Origin: Cantharellus purpuraceus
Lineage: Eukaryota > Basidiomycota > Agaricomycetes > Cantharellales > Hydnaceae
Length of the DNA stretch: 64,000 nt
Assembly: GCA_025174535.1 (NCBI GenBank)
Contig: JALBUN010000006.1
Location: 1,426,001 to 1,490,000 of the forward strand
Direction of reading: 5' to 3'
Below the pieces are notes generated by a model, which was not told the DNA's origin, did no database searches, and saw only the letters and a list, made by a program, of their open reading frames with translations. Made by a program: the position numbers and the translations under genes. Within the stretch, counting starts at the first letter, position 1, and each line of letters begins with the position of its first letter. Shown piece after piece: positions 53,508-64,000 of the stretch.

Positions 53508-56116
53508 ATAGCCTCCATATGGGCTGAGGGCTGTGTTGGTACTCCCCGTATGACAAATGAGGTTTGCCTGAATGCATCCACTCTTTCCCACTCCAACTCC
53601 CTTACCCTCCTCGTCTACTCCAACTCCATTCCTGATACTGCTATTCAAGCATTAATTGACTCCAGTTCTACTCACTGTTTCCTCAATTCCTCTTTTTCCG
53701 ATTTACATAAACTCCATACATACACCATAACTTCAATACCACTCTGATTATTTGATGGCACTACTAATGCTGTTATTTCACGAGCTATAGATCTGTCTAT
53801 CCATTTTCTGTTGGAGAAATCCAGACCCTTACATTCTATGTTACTCTGCTTGACTCCAGCTGTTCTGTGGTTCTCGGACATAATTGGCTCACCCGCTACA
53901 ATCCCTTGATTGACTGGGCATTGGGCCATATCACATTCTGTTCTCCAGTACAGGCTGTGTCATCCCCAACATCACCAGCAACTATAGGTGTGAAACTATC
54001 TTCTGCCTCCACTGACTCCACTCCGATAGATATTCCGTCTACCCCGCCGTTTATATCAATGGTGGACGCTATGGTCTTCGCCAGACTAAGCAAACTGGAT
54101 GGTTCTCACACATTCCAGGTCCACTTCTCTGATCCAATATTCCTCGCTGCTCGTTCTGCCCAATCAACTCCACCGGACCTATCTATGGTTCCTAAGGAGT
54201 ATCATGAGTTCGCCGACATGTTCAGCAAGTCTAAAGCTGACTCCCTAGCAGAACACCGACCATATGATCTCAAGATTGAACTGGATGACAACTCCACCCC
54301 TCCGCTTGGCCCTATCTACTCGCTATCCCAAAAAGAGCTACTGGCTCTCCGAACATTCATAGACAAGAACTTGGCCACAGGCTTCATCTGCTCATCCCTA
54401 TCGCCCCATGGAGCTCCGGTCCTATTTGTCCACAAAAAGGGCGGATCACTCCATCTATGTGTCGACTTCCGTGGACTCAACAAGATCACCAAGAAAGACT
54501 GATACCCAATACCCCGCACCGTGGACCTACTCGAGAGCCCTTGAAAGGCTAAGATCTATTCCAAAATAGATCTCCAACATGCCTACCATCTAGTCTGCAT
54601 CCGAGAAGGCGATGAATGGAAAATGACTTTCTGCACATGATATGAATCTTTTGAGTGGTGCGTCATGCCCTTCAGACTAACCAATGCTCTGGCCGCCTTC
54701 CAGAGGTTCATGAATGATACCTTCGCTGACCTCCTTGACGTGACTGTCCTCATTTACTTAGACAACATTTTGGTATATTTGGACAATGAAGAACAACATC
54801 GGACACATGTCCAAGATGTACTCCAACATCTCTGAAAACATGGCCTCTTCGCCTGTGCTGACAAATGCGAATTCCACTCCGACTCGGTTGAATACCTAGG
54901 CTATATCCTCTCCCCTGCAGGGTTGACAATGTCTGATGACAAAATCAAAGCCATACAGGAATGGCCGGAACCCCGGAAAGTCAAGGATGTACAGTCCTTC
55001 CTAGGGTTTGCCAACTTCTACTGCCGCTTCCTTCATGGCTACTCTGATATCACCATTCTGCTCACCTGACTCACTAGGAAGGGTATCCAATGGAATTTCA
55101 CTGACGAATGTAGACAGAGCTTTGAGACCTTGAAAAAGGCCTTTACTTCCGCTCTGATACTGACTCATTGGGTTCCAGACGTTCCTATCCTATTAGAGAC
55201 CGATGCCTCTGACTATGCACTTGCCACAATCCTGTCCATCATCTCTCCGGACGACAGACAAGTCCATCCAATCGCTTTTCACTCGCGTACATTTATGCCC
55301 CCCAAACTGAACTATGACGTCCATGACAAAGAGCTCTTTGCCATATATGAAGCCTTCCAGATATGGAGACACTACCTTGAAGGTCCCTCCGATCCGGTGG
55401 ACGTCATAACTGACCACAAGAACTTGGAATACTTCTCCACAATGAAACTACTCACCCAGAGACAGGTCCGATGGTCTGAGTACCTATCTCAGTTCAATCT
55501 CATTATCCGTTTCCATCCAGGTCGACTTGGAGCAAAGCCCAATGTGTTAACTAGACACTGGGATGTCTACCCTAAAGAGGGGAATGGCAACTATGCCACT
55601 GTAAACCCACACAACTTTCATCCTGTGTTTACTAACAAGCAGCTGGCATTGTCCCTATGAGCATCCACCCTCATGACTCCCACCCTCCGAGCTGTCACCA
55701 TTATGGACATCAACCAACTCCGCTCCGACATCTGCTCATCACTCCAATCTGATCCTGTTGCAGTTAAACACTTGGACAACCCTTCCAATCTGAAATGGTC
55801 ACTTGACCCCAAAGGACACCTCCAACACAACAACTGGATATATGTCCCCAACGCCAATGGTCTCTGACTCCAAGTTTTGCAGTATTATCATGATCACCCA
55901 ATCTTGGGCCATTTCGGGCAAAATTGCACACAAGGATTAATCCGACGAGACTACATATGGCCAAAAATGCGAGAATACATTCAACACTACTGTAACTCCT
56001 GCACCATGTGTATGCGCTCAAAATCGCAAAGGCACAAACCCTACGGAATGCTTAAACAACTTCCAGTCCCAGGGCAACCATGGAACTCCATCTCCATGGA
56101 TTTCATAGAGAAGCTC
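53508..56116 (+). pseudogene. GypB copy 3 protease, reverse transcriptase, RNase H and integrase N-terminus
   Basis: The protease triad is LIDSSSTHCFL (Asp-Ser-Ser instead of Asp-Ser-Gly). A one-base deletion near 53800 shifts the frame. RT has [28 protein letters not shown] and [12 protein letters not shown]: the second catalytic Asp is Asn (GACAAC at 54762-54767, where copy 2 keeps GACGAC). RNase H (LETDASDYALATIL) and the integrase zinc region (HDHPILGHFGQN ... CNSCTMCMRSK) follow up to FIEKL, where LTR1 is inserted. Stops near 53747, 54500, 54542, 54639, 54832, 55067, 55658 and 55865 are all TGA. Confidence 0.9.
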
Positions 56117-56476
56117 TGTCAGGGTTCAAATAAGTCATATTCTATTTTTAGTATTTTCTCTTGACACCCCTATCAGCGCAGCCTGTCAGGGTGCGTCTCC
56201 CATATTTCATTGCCCCTATCACTTCCCTATCTTTCCTCCCTATCTTGGTTCTCCTATCCATCTCCATCATTTAGTATAAAGACTCGCCTTGGTGCAGTGT
56301 GATCCCCTCAGCTTGATCTCTGAGGATATCTGCTGTACCAGGTAAGTCCCATGTATTTATCAGAAACAGCTGTATAGACTGAGGATATCCGCTGTACCAG
56401 CTGGCATTATTTCTTATCGGCTCTCACTTATTGAGTATCTTGTTGTTGTGGCCTCGTCATCAGCATCGCCCTCACA
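56117..56476 (+). repeat. Solo LTR1 (GypA family, 360 bp) in the GypB integrase
   Basis: TGTCAGGGTTCAAATAAG to CGCCCTCACA, flanked by AGCTC (56112-56116, 56477-56481). It confirms the LTR1 boundaries and shows that the GypA family was active after GypB copy 3 was in place. Confidence 0.95.
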
Positions 56477-57299
56477 AGCTCCCCCCATCACTTGGATACG
56501 ACACCATACTTGTGATTGTCGACAGGTTCACTAAACAATCACTATTTATTCCGACACATGACACCATCACCTCCACCTCACTAGCTAAGTTGTTCATTCT
56601 CCATGTATTCTCTAAACATGGAGTCCCATTGCATGTCACATCCGATTGGGGTTCAGAGTTCATGTCCTCCTTCTTCCACACATTAGGAAAGGCTCTCGAC
56701 ATGAAGCTTCATTTCACCTCCGGATACCATCCTGAAGGAGATGGACAAATGGAACGAATGAATCAGTCCCTGGAACAATATCTCCGAATCTATTGTAACT
56801 ATCAACAGGACAACTGGGCTGACCTACTTCCGATCACAGAGTTTGCCTACAACAACGCTCCGAACATGACTACTGGCATCTCTCCGTTCTTTGCTAATAA
56901 AGGCTATCATCCAAACATCTCCATCCACCCTGAGAAGGAACTCGCCTCCACCAAAGCCCACCAATTTGTAACCAACCTCAATCAACTACACCAACATCTC
57001 CGAGAAACCATCTCCGATGCCCAGAAACAATATCAAGTCTCCACAGACCAACGCTGCATTCTGGCTCTGGACCTGCAAATTGGAGACAAAGTATTTGTTA
57101 AGGCCAAACATTTCCAGACCACCCGTCCATCGAAGGAACTCTCTGAGAAATACTTAGGTCCTTATGAGGTCATTGCTCATGCTGGCAGCAGGTCCTTCAC
57201 CCTCTGCCTCCCGGACCACTTCTGAGCAGTTCATCCGGTCTTCCATATATCAATGCTCGAACCCGCTACTATGAACGAGATCTCTGGTTGCATGCAACC
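56477..57299 (+). pseudogene. GypB copy 3 integrase core and GPY region
   Basis: After the LTR1 insertion the integrase continues: PPSLGYDTILVIVDRFTKQS, TSDWGSEFMSSF (second catalytic Asp retained, unlike copies 1 and 2), GYHPEGDGQMERMNQSLEQY with Glu, and KYLGPYEVIAHAG. A TGA at 57223 (DHF / AVHPVFHIS) matches the same stop in the other copies. The chromodomain that should follow 57299 is cut off; part of it lies inverted at 58990-59050. Confidence 0.9.
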
Positions 57300-58681
57300 T
57301 GTTTTGGAACCCGCAAAATTATGGTGTTAGGGCAAACTCTAAATCACCACAATTCCATGAATGAACAGCTGAGAAGAATATCAAATCCTACTGCAGCACA
57401 ACTCCAGAAACAATTTAACGTTTGTACTTTGGTTACAATCCGTTGTAATGGTCAATGCAGACGATATGCAGGAAGGTAATATGTTTCTTAGCAGTAGGGA
57501 ATGAATAAGACTTCCAGAGTCTAGAGTTCACGGACGCTTAGGGGTCCAGATATTCCAAAAAGAGGGGAATGCACTTAGAGGCTAGAGGAAGTAGGCGGAT
57601 GAATCCGACCGTCCAACCAGTGACACTCTGAAGCGGGTAACAGCAATGTGTGAAGTAGTCTGGCAACTGCTTCACACGAGTTCAAGAATCTAATGCTCTG
57701 CAAAGGCAGTACACACTAGTAACTTAAACAAGAGCACTAATGGCAGGACTATCAACAGACAATCTCACCCTGTAGATTCATAGTCACGCAAGGTAGATAC
57801 TACACTCACGCCCAAAGCAGGACAATCACTACTTTGAGTGCAATCGAATACAGTTACACAACTGTTAGCGACCCTTGAACTGGACAATCAACAGTTACTG
57901 AGATATAGAGGATGACACTGTATGTCACTCTAGTCACACTGATGTGCAAATGATGGGGTAGAAAATGGTTATTTATTTCAGAGGCAGAATGGGCTCCTTT
58001 TATATTGTATTTACAGGAGCTGACTAATACTACTGGAAACTTCTACCTATTAATAGATGGAAACTACTGGAAGCTAGTGGAATATGTGAGAAGGGGTGGA
58101 AGTTTCCTAGCCAATGAGCTGCTTGGATTTGCTCTGACTCATGGCATGAGTCATGGATGGAGTCATAGTATGAGTAATCACAGGAGTCATTGCATGAGTC
58201 ACCATTACTCAAATAACTCGGTCAATACTTTGTTTCCCAGGCTGATTAGCACAGCTATGGGTAGGCACAGCTTCTATTGAACTCTCCACTGAAAATGGAG
58301 TCAGGAGGTGGAGTGGTTGGGAAGATATTGAGCATTTACTGGCAGTGGTGACCAGATTGAGTCGGAGATTAAAATGAGTCATGTGATCGAAAATGAGTCA
58401 GTAGTCCAGGTGACTCCGGCTGACTTTGGGGCTGCTGACATCTGCGAAGGTTTGTGGGTCCATGTGGGTCCCAAAACTTTGCCCAGCAGAACAATAAGTT
58501 TGTAGACTCATTTCTGCATGGAAAATTCCCAAAAAAATATGAAAAAATAGAGAATATTTGAATGGCCCTGAATCAAGAGAAAGCAGCAGATATATGCTGA
58601 TATTTTAAGGCCATCAAGCGAAATTGTACAGTTTTGGGACTTTAAACAAGATCTTTTTAAGGGAAAACCAGTTCCCATACA
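57300..58681 (-). repeat. LTR3b, reverse orientation (1382 bp), left arm of an inverted pair
   Basis: TGTTTTGGAACCC to GTTCCCATACA. Its start side touches GGAGC (58682-58686), half of a target duplication whose other half is GCTCC at 60411-60415. The TGACTC array (about 58135-58205) is short. Confidence 0.92.
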
Positions 58682-59050
58682 GGAGCCTGAGGTAGATAAG
58701 GGGAAGGGGAAAAGGAAACATGATGTATAAAAATAAAAATGAAAATGATTATAAATTTTGGAGTGGAGAAAAATGAGGCGGAGTGATATTCCTTTAGGGT
58801 TTTTTGGGCAGGCTGGTAATTTTCCTTGTGACTTGTAATAAACTGATGATGCGAAATAATAGAATTAGCATTAGTAATTGAACTTAAAGATTCATAAGAG
58901 GGCAGGTTTGTCTGGATAAGCGGAGTGAAAGTCAGAGATGGATTCGGATGTGTGATCAAGTTTGGACACGGAGATCCATGAGGACTCTTCATCAGTGCCT
59001 TTGTATCCAGTCCATTTGACTAAGTACTGGAGCTTGCACTTGTATCGGCG
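58682..59050 (+). pseudogene. Inverted GypB fragment: antisense gene 3' end and chromodomain tail
   Basis: On the plus strand it reads the end of the antisense gene (GAGCCTGAGGTAGATAAGG...), the intergenic spacer and, on the minus strand, the last part of the chromodomain (LVKWTGYKGTDEESSW) up to 59050. In an unrearranged GypB plus copy this segment would be the other way round. About 75 bases of chromodomain between 57299 and this fragment are missing. Confidence 0.85.
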
Positions 59051-60410
59051 CCCTTAAAAAGATCTTGTTTAAAGTCCCAAAACTGTACAATTTCGCTTGA
59101 TGGCCTTAAAATATCAGCATATATCTGCTGCTTTCTCTTGATTCAGGGCCATTCAAATATTCTCTATTTTTTCATATTTTTTGGGAATTTTCCATGCAGA
59201 AATGAGTCTACAAACTTATTGTTCTGCTGGGCAAAGTTTTGGGACCCACATGGACCCACAAACCTTCGCAGATGTCAGCAGCCCCAAAGTCAGCCGGAGT
59301 CACCTGGACTACTGACTCATTTTCGATCACATGACTCATTTTAATCTCCGACTCAATCTGGTCACCACTGCCAGTAAATGCTCAATATCTTCCCAACCAC
59401 TCCACCTCCTGACTCCATTTTCAGTGGAGAGTTCAATAGAAGCTGTGCCTACCCATAGCTGTGCTAATCAGCCTGGGAAACAAAGTATTGACCGAGTTAT
59501 TTGAGTAATGGTGACTCATGCAATGACTCCTGTGATTACTCATACTATGACTCCATCCATGACTCATGCCATGAGTCAGAGCAAATCAAGCAGCTCATTG
59601 GCTAGGAAACTTCCACCCCTTCTCACATATTCCACTAGCTTCCAGTAGTTTCCATCTATTAATAGGTAGAAGTTTCCAGTAGTATTAGTCAGCTCCTGTA
59701 AATACAATATAAAGGAGCCCATTCTGCCTCTGAAATAAATAACCATTTTCTACCCCATCATTTGCACATCAGTGTGACTAGAGTGACATACAGTGTCATC
59801 CTCTATATCTCAGTAACTGTTGATTGTCCAGTTCAAGGGTCGCTTACAGTTGTGTAACTGTATTCGATTGCACTCGAAGTAGTGATTGTCCTGCTTTGGG
59901 CGTGAGTGTAGTATCTACCTTGCGTGACTATGAATCTACAGGGTGAGATTGTCTGTTGATAGTCCTGCCATTAGTGCTCTTGTTTAAGTTACTAGTGTGT
60001 ACTGCCTTTGCAGAGCATTAGGATCTTGAACTCGTGTGAAGCAGTTGCCAGACTACTTCACACATTGCTGTTACCCGCTTCAGAGTGTCACTGGTTGGAC
60101 GGTCGGATTCATCCGCCTACTTCCTCTAGCCTCTAAGTGCATTCCCCTCTTTTTGGAATATCTGGACCCTAAGCGTCCGTGAACTCTAGACTCTGGAAGT
60201 CTTATTCATTCCCTACTGCTAAGAAACATATTACCTTCCTGCATATCGTCTGCATTGACCATTACATCGGATTGTAACCAAAGTACAAGCGTTAAATTGT
60301 TTCTGGAGTTGTGCTGCAGTAGGATTTGATATTCTTCTCAGCTGTTCATTCATGGAATTGTGGTGATTTAGAGTTTGCCCTAACACCATAATTTTGCGGG
60401 TTCCAAAACA
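59051..60410 (+). repeat. LTR3b, forward orientation, first bases missing, right arm of an inverted pair
   Basis: It starts inside LTR3b (CCCTTAAAAAGATC) and ends GTTCCAAAACA at 60410, followed by GCTCC. With 57300-58681 it forms inverted arms of about 1.36 kb around a 369-base centre. It carries the TATA box ATATAAAGG and a short TGACTC array (about 59508-59580). Confidence 0.92.
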
Positions 60411-62125
60411 GCTCCGTCTCTGACTCATCATCACTCTCTACATCCGACACCCAATCTTTCTCATCCCCATGTCCAAATCCTTGTCCAAAGGGCCATGAAC
60501 TTCTGCAACCGATGTAACTTGGCTGTCCGCCGACCCTTTAGAACCTCCTTCCATTTCATCGTCTTCACCAAGTCCACTAGCAACCCCTCCGTCTGCCGGA
60601 GGTGCTCCGACTGCAGGTTAACCAGCCAGATAAGCTGGCCCACGGTACTATTGGGCACAGAGATGCGCCCCGTACCTGCACCGGTCGTTGCCCCTTCCGA
60701 TCCGACACCACTACCCCCGGCTGCCACAGCACCTGCCTCCATCCGCTGCTTTTTGGTCGGACGACCTTCTGATTCTTTCTCCACCCCTCCTTGTACCACT
60801 AGTTGGGGCTTGATGCTCCGACTCTGGGGATTGAACTTTCTATCAATCCTACACCCTCCTTTCCGACCCCGACAATGATCGCAGGACTGAAGGTGGCGAG
60901 TTGGGCCGGTAGGCCACACACACTCCATGCCTGCATCATGACACAAGTTGCAAGTTATGCCAGGCCCGCTGAATGGCTCCGCTGGAGCCAGAGCCTTGGG
61001 TGGTCCACCCCTTCTCGCTGTGGCCTCCAAGTGTTCCCTCTCCTCCTCCTTGTCCTGCTGTTCTGCTGCCGCCTTCTCCATCTCATGTTTGCGAAGCTGG
61101 ATTGCCGACCTAGCGATACGCAGCTCCTTCTTACGGGTTGCCAACACGCAACTCTCCGCCTTGCACCATATGACCCTCCAATCCACCTCCTGCTTCTCCA
61201 TATCAGCACTCGGGTATGCCTTCAATGAAAAGACCGCGACGTTGAGATTCTTCTTGGTGGTAGCTGCATAGAGCTCCGCTCTTTTGCAAGCCTCGACCGT
61301 GGCTACCCAAGCCATCTCCTCGTAACAATTTGAAGTTGGATCCGGCTCTGCATCCATCCTGACATCCACACCTGCCTTGGGCTCCGCATTTGCATCGAGC
61401 CCCATATTGGCATCAGGATCCGCCTCCACCTCCACCCTCTCTGCCTCTGCCGCTTCATCTTCCTCAGCCGCACCCAACCCAAATAATGGCCATACCCACG
61501 GACGTAACAGCAAGTCCACCGCAGGGACAGTTGTCGGACGAGTTGTCTCCGTCCGTGTAATGGAGATGATGGTGACCTCAGGGGTCCCTGTCCGTATTGG
61601 CACACTTGGACTTCCTGGGTGGCTGGTCCCCCCTGCCCCGGTCACCTCCTCCTCTACCTCCATGGCAGCTTCTAGCTCATGTGCCTGCTCCTCCACTTCC
61701 TTCAGCCTCGCGGCCTCCATCGTGGCCACAAGTTCCTTGACCCTGCGGGCTCTCTTTGCCTTCACTTCCTCCTCTTTCCTTCTCTGTTCTGTCTCCGCTG
61801 CCTCTTTCTGCCTCTGCTCCTCCTCCTCCTTCTGTCTCCATTCCGCCTCCTCCTCCTCCTTCCGTCTCCATTCCACCTCCTCCTCCTCCTTCCGTCTCTG
61901 TTCTGCCTCCTCCTCCTCCTTCCGTCTCCATTCCGCCTCCTCCTCCTCCTTCCGTCTCTGTTCTGCCTCCTCCTCCTCCTTCCATCTCCATTCCACCTCC
62001 TCCTCCTCCTTCCATCTCCGCTCCTCTTCCTCTTCCTTCCATCGGGCCAAGAGCAACTGCTCAAGCTCAGCCACGCTCATGCTTGCCAAAGGGTTTGACA
62101 TTGTTGAGGATAAGACCTCAATCAT
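60411..62125 (-). pseudogene. GypB antisense gene, copy 3 (554 open codons)
   Basis: This is the best copy. It starts MIEVLSSTMSNPLASMSVAE, followed by a charged helix of 10-residue units (such as RRKEEEEAEW, about 8-9 units, 62040-61780), a middle part with VEADPDANMGLDANAEP and CYEEMAWVATVEACKRAELY, the helix EMEKAAAEQQDKEEEREHLE, the cluster CNLCHDAGMEC ... CDHCRGRKGGC (about 60955-60850) and the end part VGQLIWLVNLQSEHLRQTEG. A frameshift near 60480 and the LTR3b insertion at 60410 remove the acidic C-terminus. C-x2-C-x6-C twice with a 12-residue loop fits a Zn2Cys6-type site; the loop is longer than in Gal4. Its conservation in three copies suggests it served the element. Confidence 0.82.
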
Positions 62126-62242
62126 GCCCCTCCTTTTATATGTCTCCAGACCCCCAGTATAACTCCGACTGCACCCAATTGTCTCACGTATTCAATCCAC
62201 GGACATGAGGCCTCAGGGGCTTGGCCTTAAATGGAGAGATAC

Positions 62243-62747
62243 TGTTATGACTATATTCATTAACGTCCAGATCCCCGTCCGATCCACTCAGATCCCCGTG
62301 CATATGAAATCTATACTCCATTTGGAAACCGCTACGTCTCCATCTACCTGTCCGATTGTCACTGCCAATTATGCCCATCTGTCTCGGTTCGATTGATGCA
62401 TCAGCATCACCATAGACATCTGTCCCCATTGGACTTGGACATACTCATGTAAGGCCATCGGCCTTGGAGACCCATCACCAGAGTAATTATTATTAGATTT
62501 CAAAATATGTATTTAAGTTGCCCAACTGGGGACTTCATTCCCCAGTTTGAATATCAAATCACGCCTAGTTTCTAAGTCCGATCCTAACTCTCTAAGTCAT
62601 ACTCCGTCTCCGAAATCTCAGACACCGGTATTAGTGAGGGTGCAGCACATAAGCTGAAGCCAAGTCCGTTCTGACCCCCATGACATACCCTGACTCCAGC
62701 GAAACCTCAACCCAATCTCAACCCCCAATTGGACCTAGTGCGTAACA
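62243..62747 (+). repeat. 3' LTR of GypB copy 3 (LTR2, 505 bp)
   Basis: TGTTATGACTATATTC to GTGCGTAACA. It is followed at once by a relative of the four-exon gene. Confidence 0.93.
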
Positions 62748-63188
62748 ATCTTGGACAACAGATGTCAGAGAGCACTCTTTGAGGCTTCCTATAAGGTGTA
62801 TCACCGCTCATTCCACTTTGATCACTCTCATTCCAACGTCAAGGTCAAATGCAAAGAGTGCCTCATGTCTTGATTCATCATTCAACAGACAGGTGGCCAT
62901 TACATACATGGGGAAACAACAGCCATCTTTGCTGGGGTCCTGAACCAGCTAGTGAGTGCATTGTGTAGTCATGTACGCAAGTTTGACCGATTGGATTTTA
63001 CAGACCATACGGAACAAACCCCAGCAGCCTATACAACCCTAGTCACAACAGTGACACAGTGTGGCACTCCATAACTGAGCCACGTGCTGGTACAGTTGCT
63101 GTAAAGCAGCTGGACAGATCTTGCCGGCATCACAAAATCCCACCAGACAACCATGACATCGACTATTACCCTGTTGCATTATATCCCG
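62748..63188 (+). pseudogene. Fragment of a relative of the four-exon gene
   Basis: It matches 49831-50240: the upstream segment around TTGGAC...GATGTCAGAGAGC, exon 3 (GGGGAAACAACAGCC), intron 3 and the start of exon 4 up to the ACTATTACCCTGTTGCATTA region. It is cut off at 63188 by an LTR4 fragment. Frames are broken. Confidence 0.85.
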
Positions 63189-63233
63189 CTGATGAGCCAG
63201 GACACATCAAGGACGTATATTGAACCACTCTGA
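63189..63233 (+). repeat. LTR4 fragment (first 45 bases)
   Basis: TGATGAGCCAGGACACATC to CCACTCTGAC matches the start of LTR4 at 39634 and then breaks off. Confidence 0.8.
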
Positions 63234-63313
63234 CTTTATGTATCATTGAAATTCTGATGTATATCTCACATACATCAGAATAGTGTATAATGACATGATT
63301 CCAAACAAGTGTC
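63234..63313 (-). repeat. Remnant of a T-type terminal repeat
   Basis: The last 80 bases of a reverse-oriented repeat, including the subterminal hairpin (CTGATGTATA/TACATCAG) and a GACACTTGTTTGGAA tip (reverse complement). TAA follows, but the other end is gone. Confidence 0.85.
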
Positions 63314-64000
63314 TAAGGAGGTCATTCTGCCTCTGAAATAGCAACATATTCAACATATTCTACCTATCTTCTGCACACCAGTGTGACTAGAGTGACATAA
63401 AGTGTCATCCTCTATATATCAGTAACTGTTGATTACCAGTTCAAGGATCTTTTACAGTTGTGTAACTGTACTTGATTGCACTCAAAGTAGTGATATTCCT
63501 GCTTTGGGCATGAGTGTAGTATCTACCTCATGTGACTATGAATATACAGGGTGAGATTGTCTGTCAATAGTCCTGCCATTAGTCCTCTTGTTTAAGTAAC
63601 TAGTGTGTACCGCCTTTGCAGAGCATTAGAAACTTGAACTCGTGTGAAGCAGTTGCTAGACTACTTCACACATTGCTGTTACCTGCTTCAGAGTGCCACT
63701 GGGACGGTTGGATTCATCCACCTACTTCCTTTAGCCTCTAAGTGCATTCCCCTCATTTTGGAATATCTGGACCCCTAAGCATCCGTGAACTCTAGACTCT
63801 GGAAGTCTTATTCATTTCTTGCTGCTAAGAAACATATTACTTTTCTGCATATAGTCTGCATTGACCAATACAAGGGATTGTAACCAAAGTACAAACGTTA
63901 AATTGTTTCTGGAGTTATGCTGCAGCAGGGTTTGATATTCTTCTCAGCTGTTCATTCATGGAATTGTGGTGATTTATGTGCCATCCACAGGATGTTCCCT
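63314..64000 (+). repeat. LTR3a fragment running to near the right edge
   Basis: It enters LTR3a at AAGGAGGTCATTCTGCCTC and follows it to the GGTGATTTA block at 63977, about 50 bases short of the LTR end. The final 23 bases are not LTR3a. Confidence 0.82.

Larger units (their letters stand above)
51807..62747 (+). mobile_element. GypB copy 3, both LTRs present, with nested insertions
   Basis: The order is 5' LTR 51807-52322, gag 52355-53496, pol to 57299, then rearranged LTR3b material 57300-60410, the antisense gene 62125-60411 and the 3' LTR 62243-62747. Net of insertions it would be about 7.5 kb. The outer flanks (AAGGA and ATCTT) do not match, so one side was rearranged. It is the reference for the family's full layout here. 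Confidence 0.93.

Overview
The window looks like a transposon-rich stretch of a filamentous fungus, most likely a mushroom-forming basidiomycete (Agaricomycetes). This is inferred from chromodomain Gypsy (Ty3-type) retrotransposons, 52-57 bp GT-AG introns, an HMG-box gene and a SNF2 helicase fragment. There is no taxonomic marker, so the species is not named. About 80% of the window is transposon sequence. Most of it is decayed, and the nonsense codons are almost all TGA at sites that were CGA, the signature of CpG deamination.

Layout. 1-13142: a minus-strand Gypsy element (GypA) with its 5' LTR at 12781-13142; it runs off the left edge. Its gag gene is split by a young 7.7-kb DNA transposon, T (4621-12328). 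T is the most unusual object here. It is bounded by two identical 566-bp direct repeats, each with its own inverted tips, and it has a 3-bp target duplication only at its outermost ends. Its AT-rich interior carries up to eight open genes, including a PIF/Harbinger-like DDE transposase followed by a chromodomain in another frame. 13143-16707: nested solo LTRs, one with an array of TGACTC (Gcn4/AP-1-like) motifs next to a TATA box. 16708-29694: two truncated copies of a second Gypsy family (GypB) lying head to head. GypB carries an antisense gene between pol and the 3' LTR (coiled coil plus a Zn2Cys6-like cluster). Two relatives of the T terminal repeat sit inside the right copy, one of them in the reverse-transcriptase active-site codons.

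29695-36140: a mostly single-copy island with an HMG-box transcription-factor gene and a strong 60-bp-arm hairpin. 36141-43715: nested LTRs and a Gypsy fragment. 44431-45923: a Gypsy fragment joined to a truncated SNF2 helicase. 47429-49346: an intact four-exon gene with an internal exon duplication, followed by decayed relatives. 51807-62747: a third GypB copy with both LTRs, interrupted by a solo GypA LTR and by an inverted pair of 1.4-kb LTRs. 62748-64000: remnants.

How the parts interact. The retroelements supply insertion sites for one another, and target duplications (AACAT, CTAGT, GGATG, AGCTC, GCTCC) order several events. T is younger than the GypA copy it interrupts, because its terminal repeats show no difference by eye and its genes are open while GypA has at least nine nonsense codons. 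The T transposase is the natural candidate to have moved the related solo repeats, which share its tips and 3-bp duplications.
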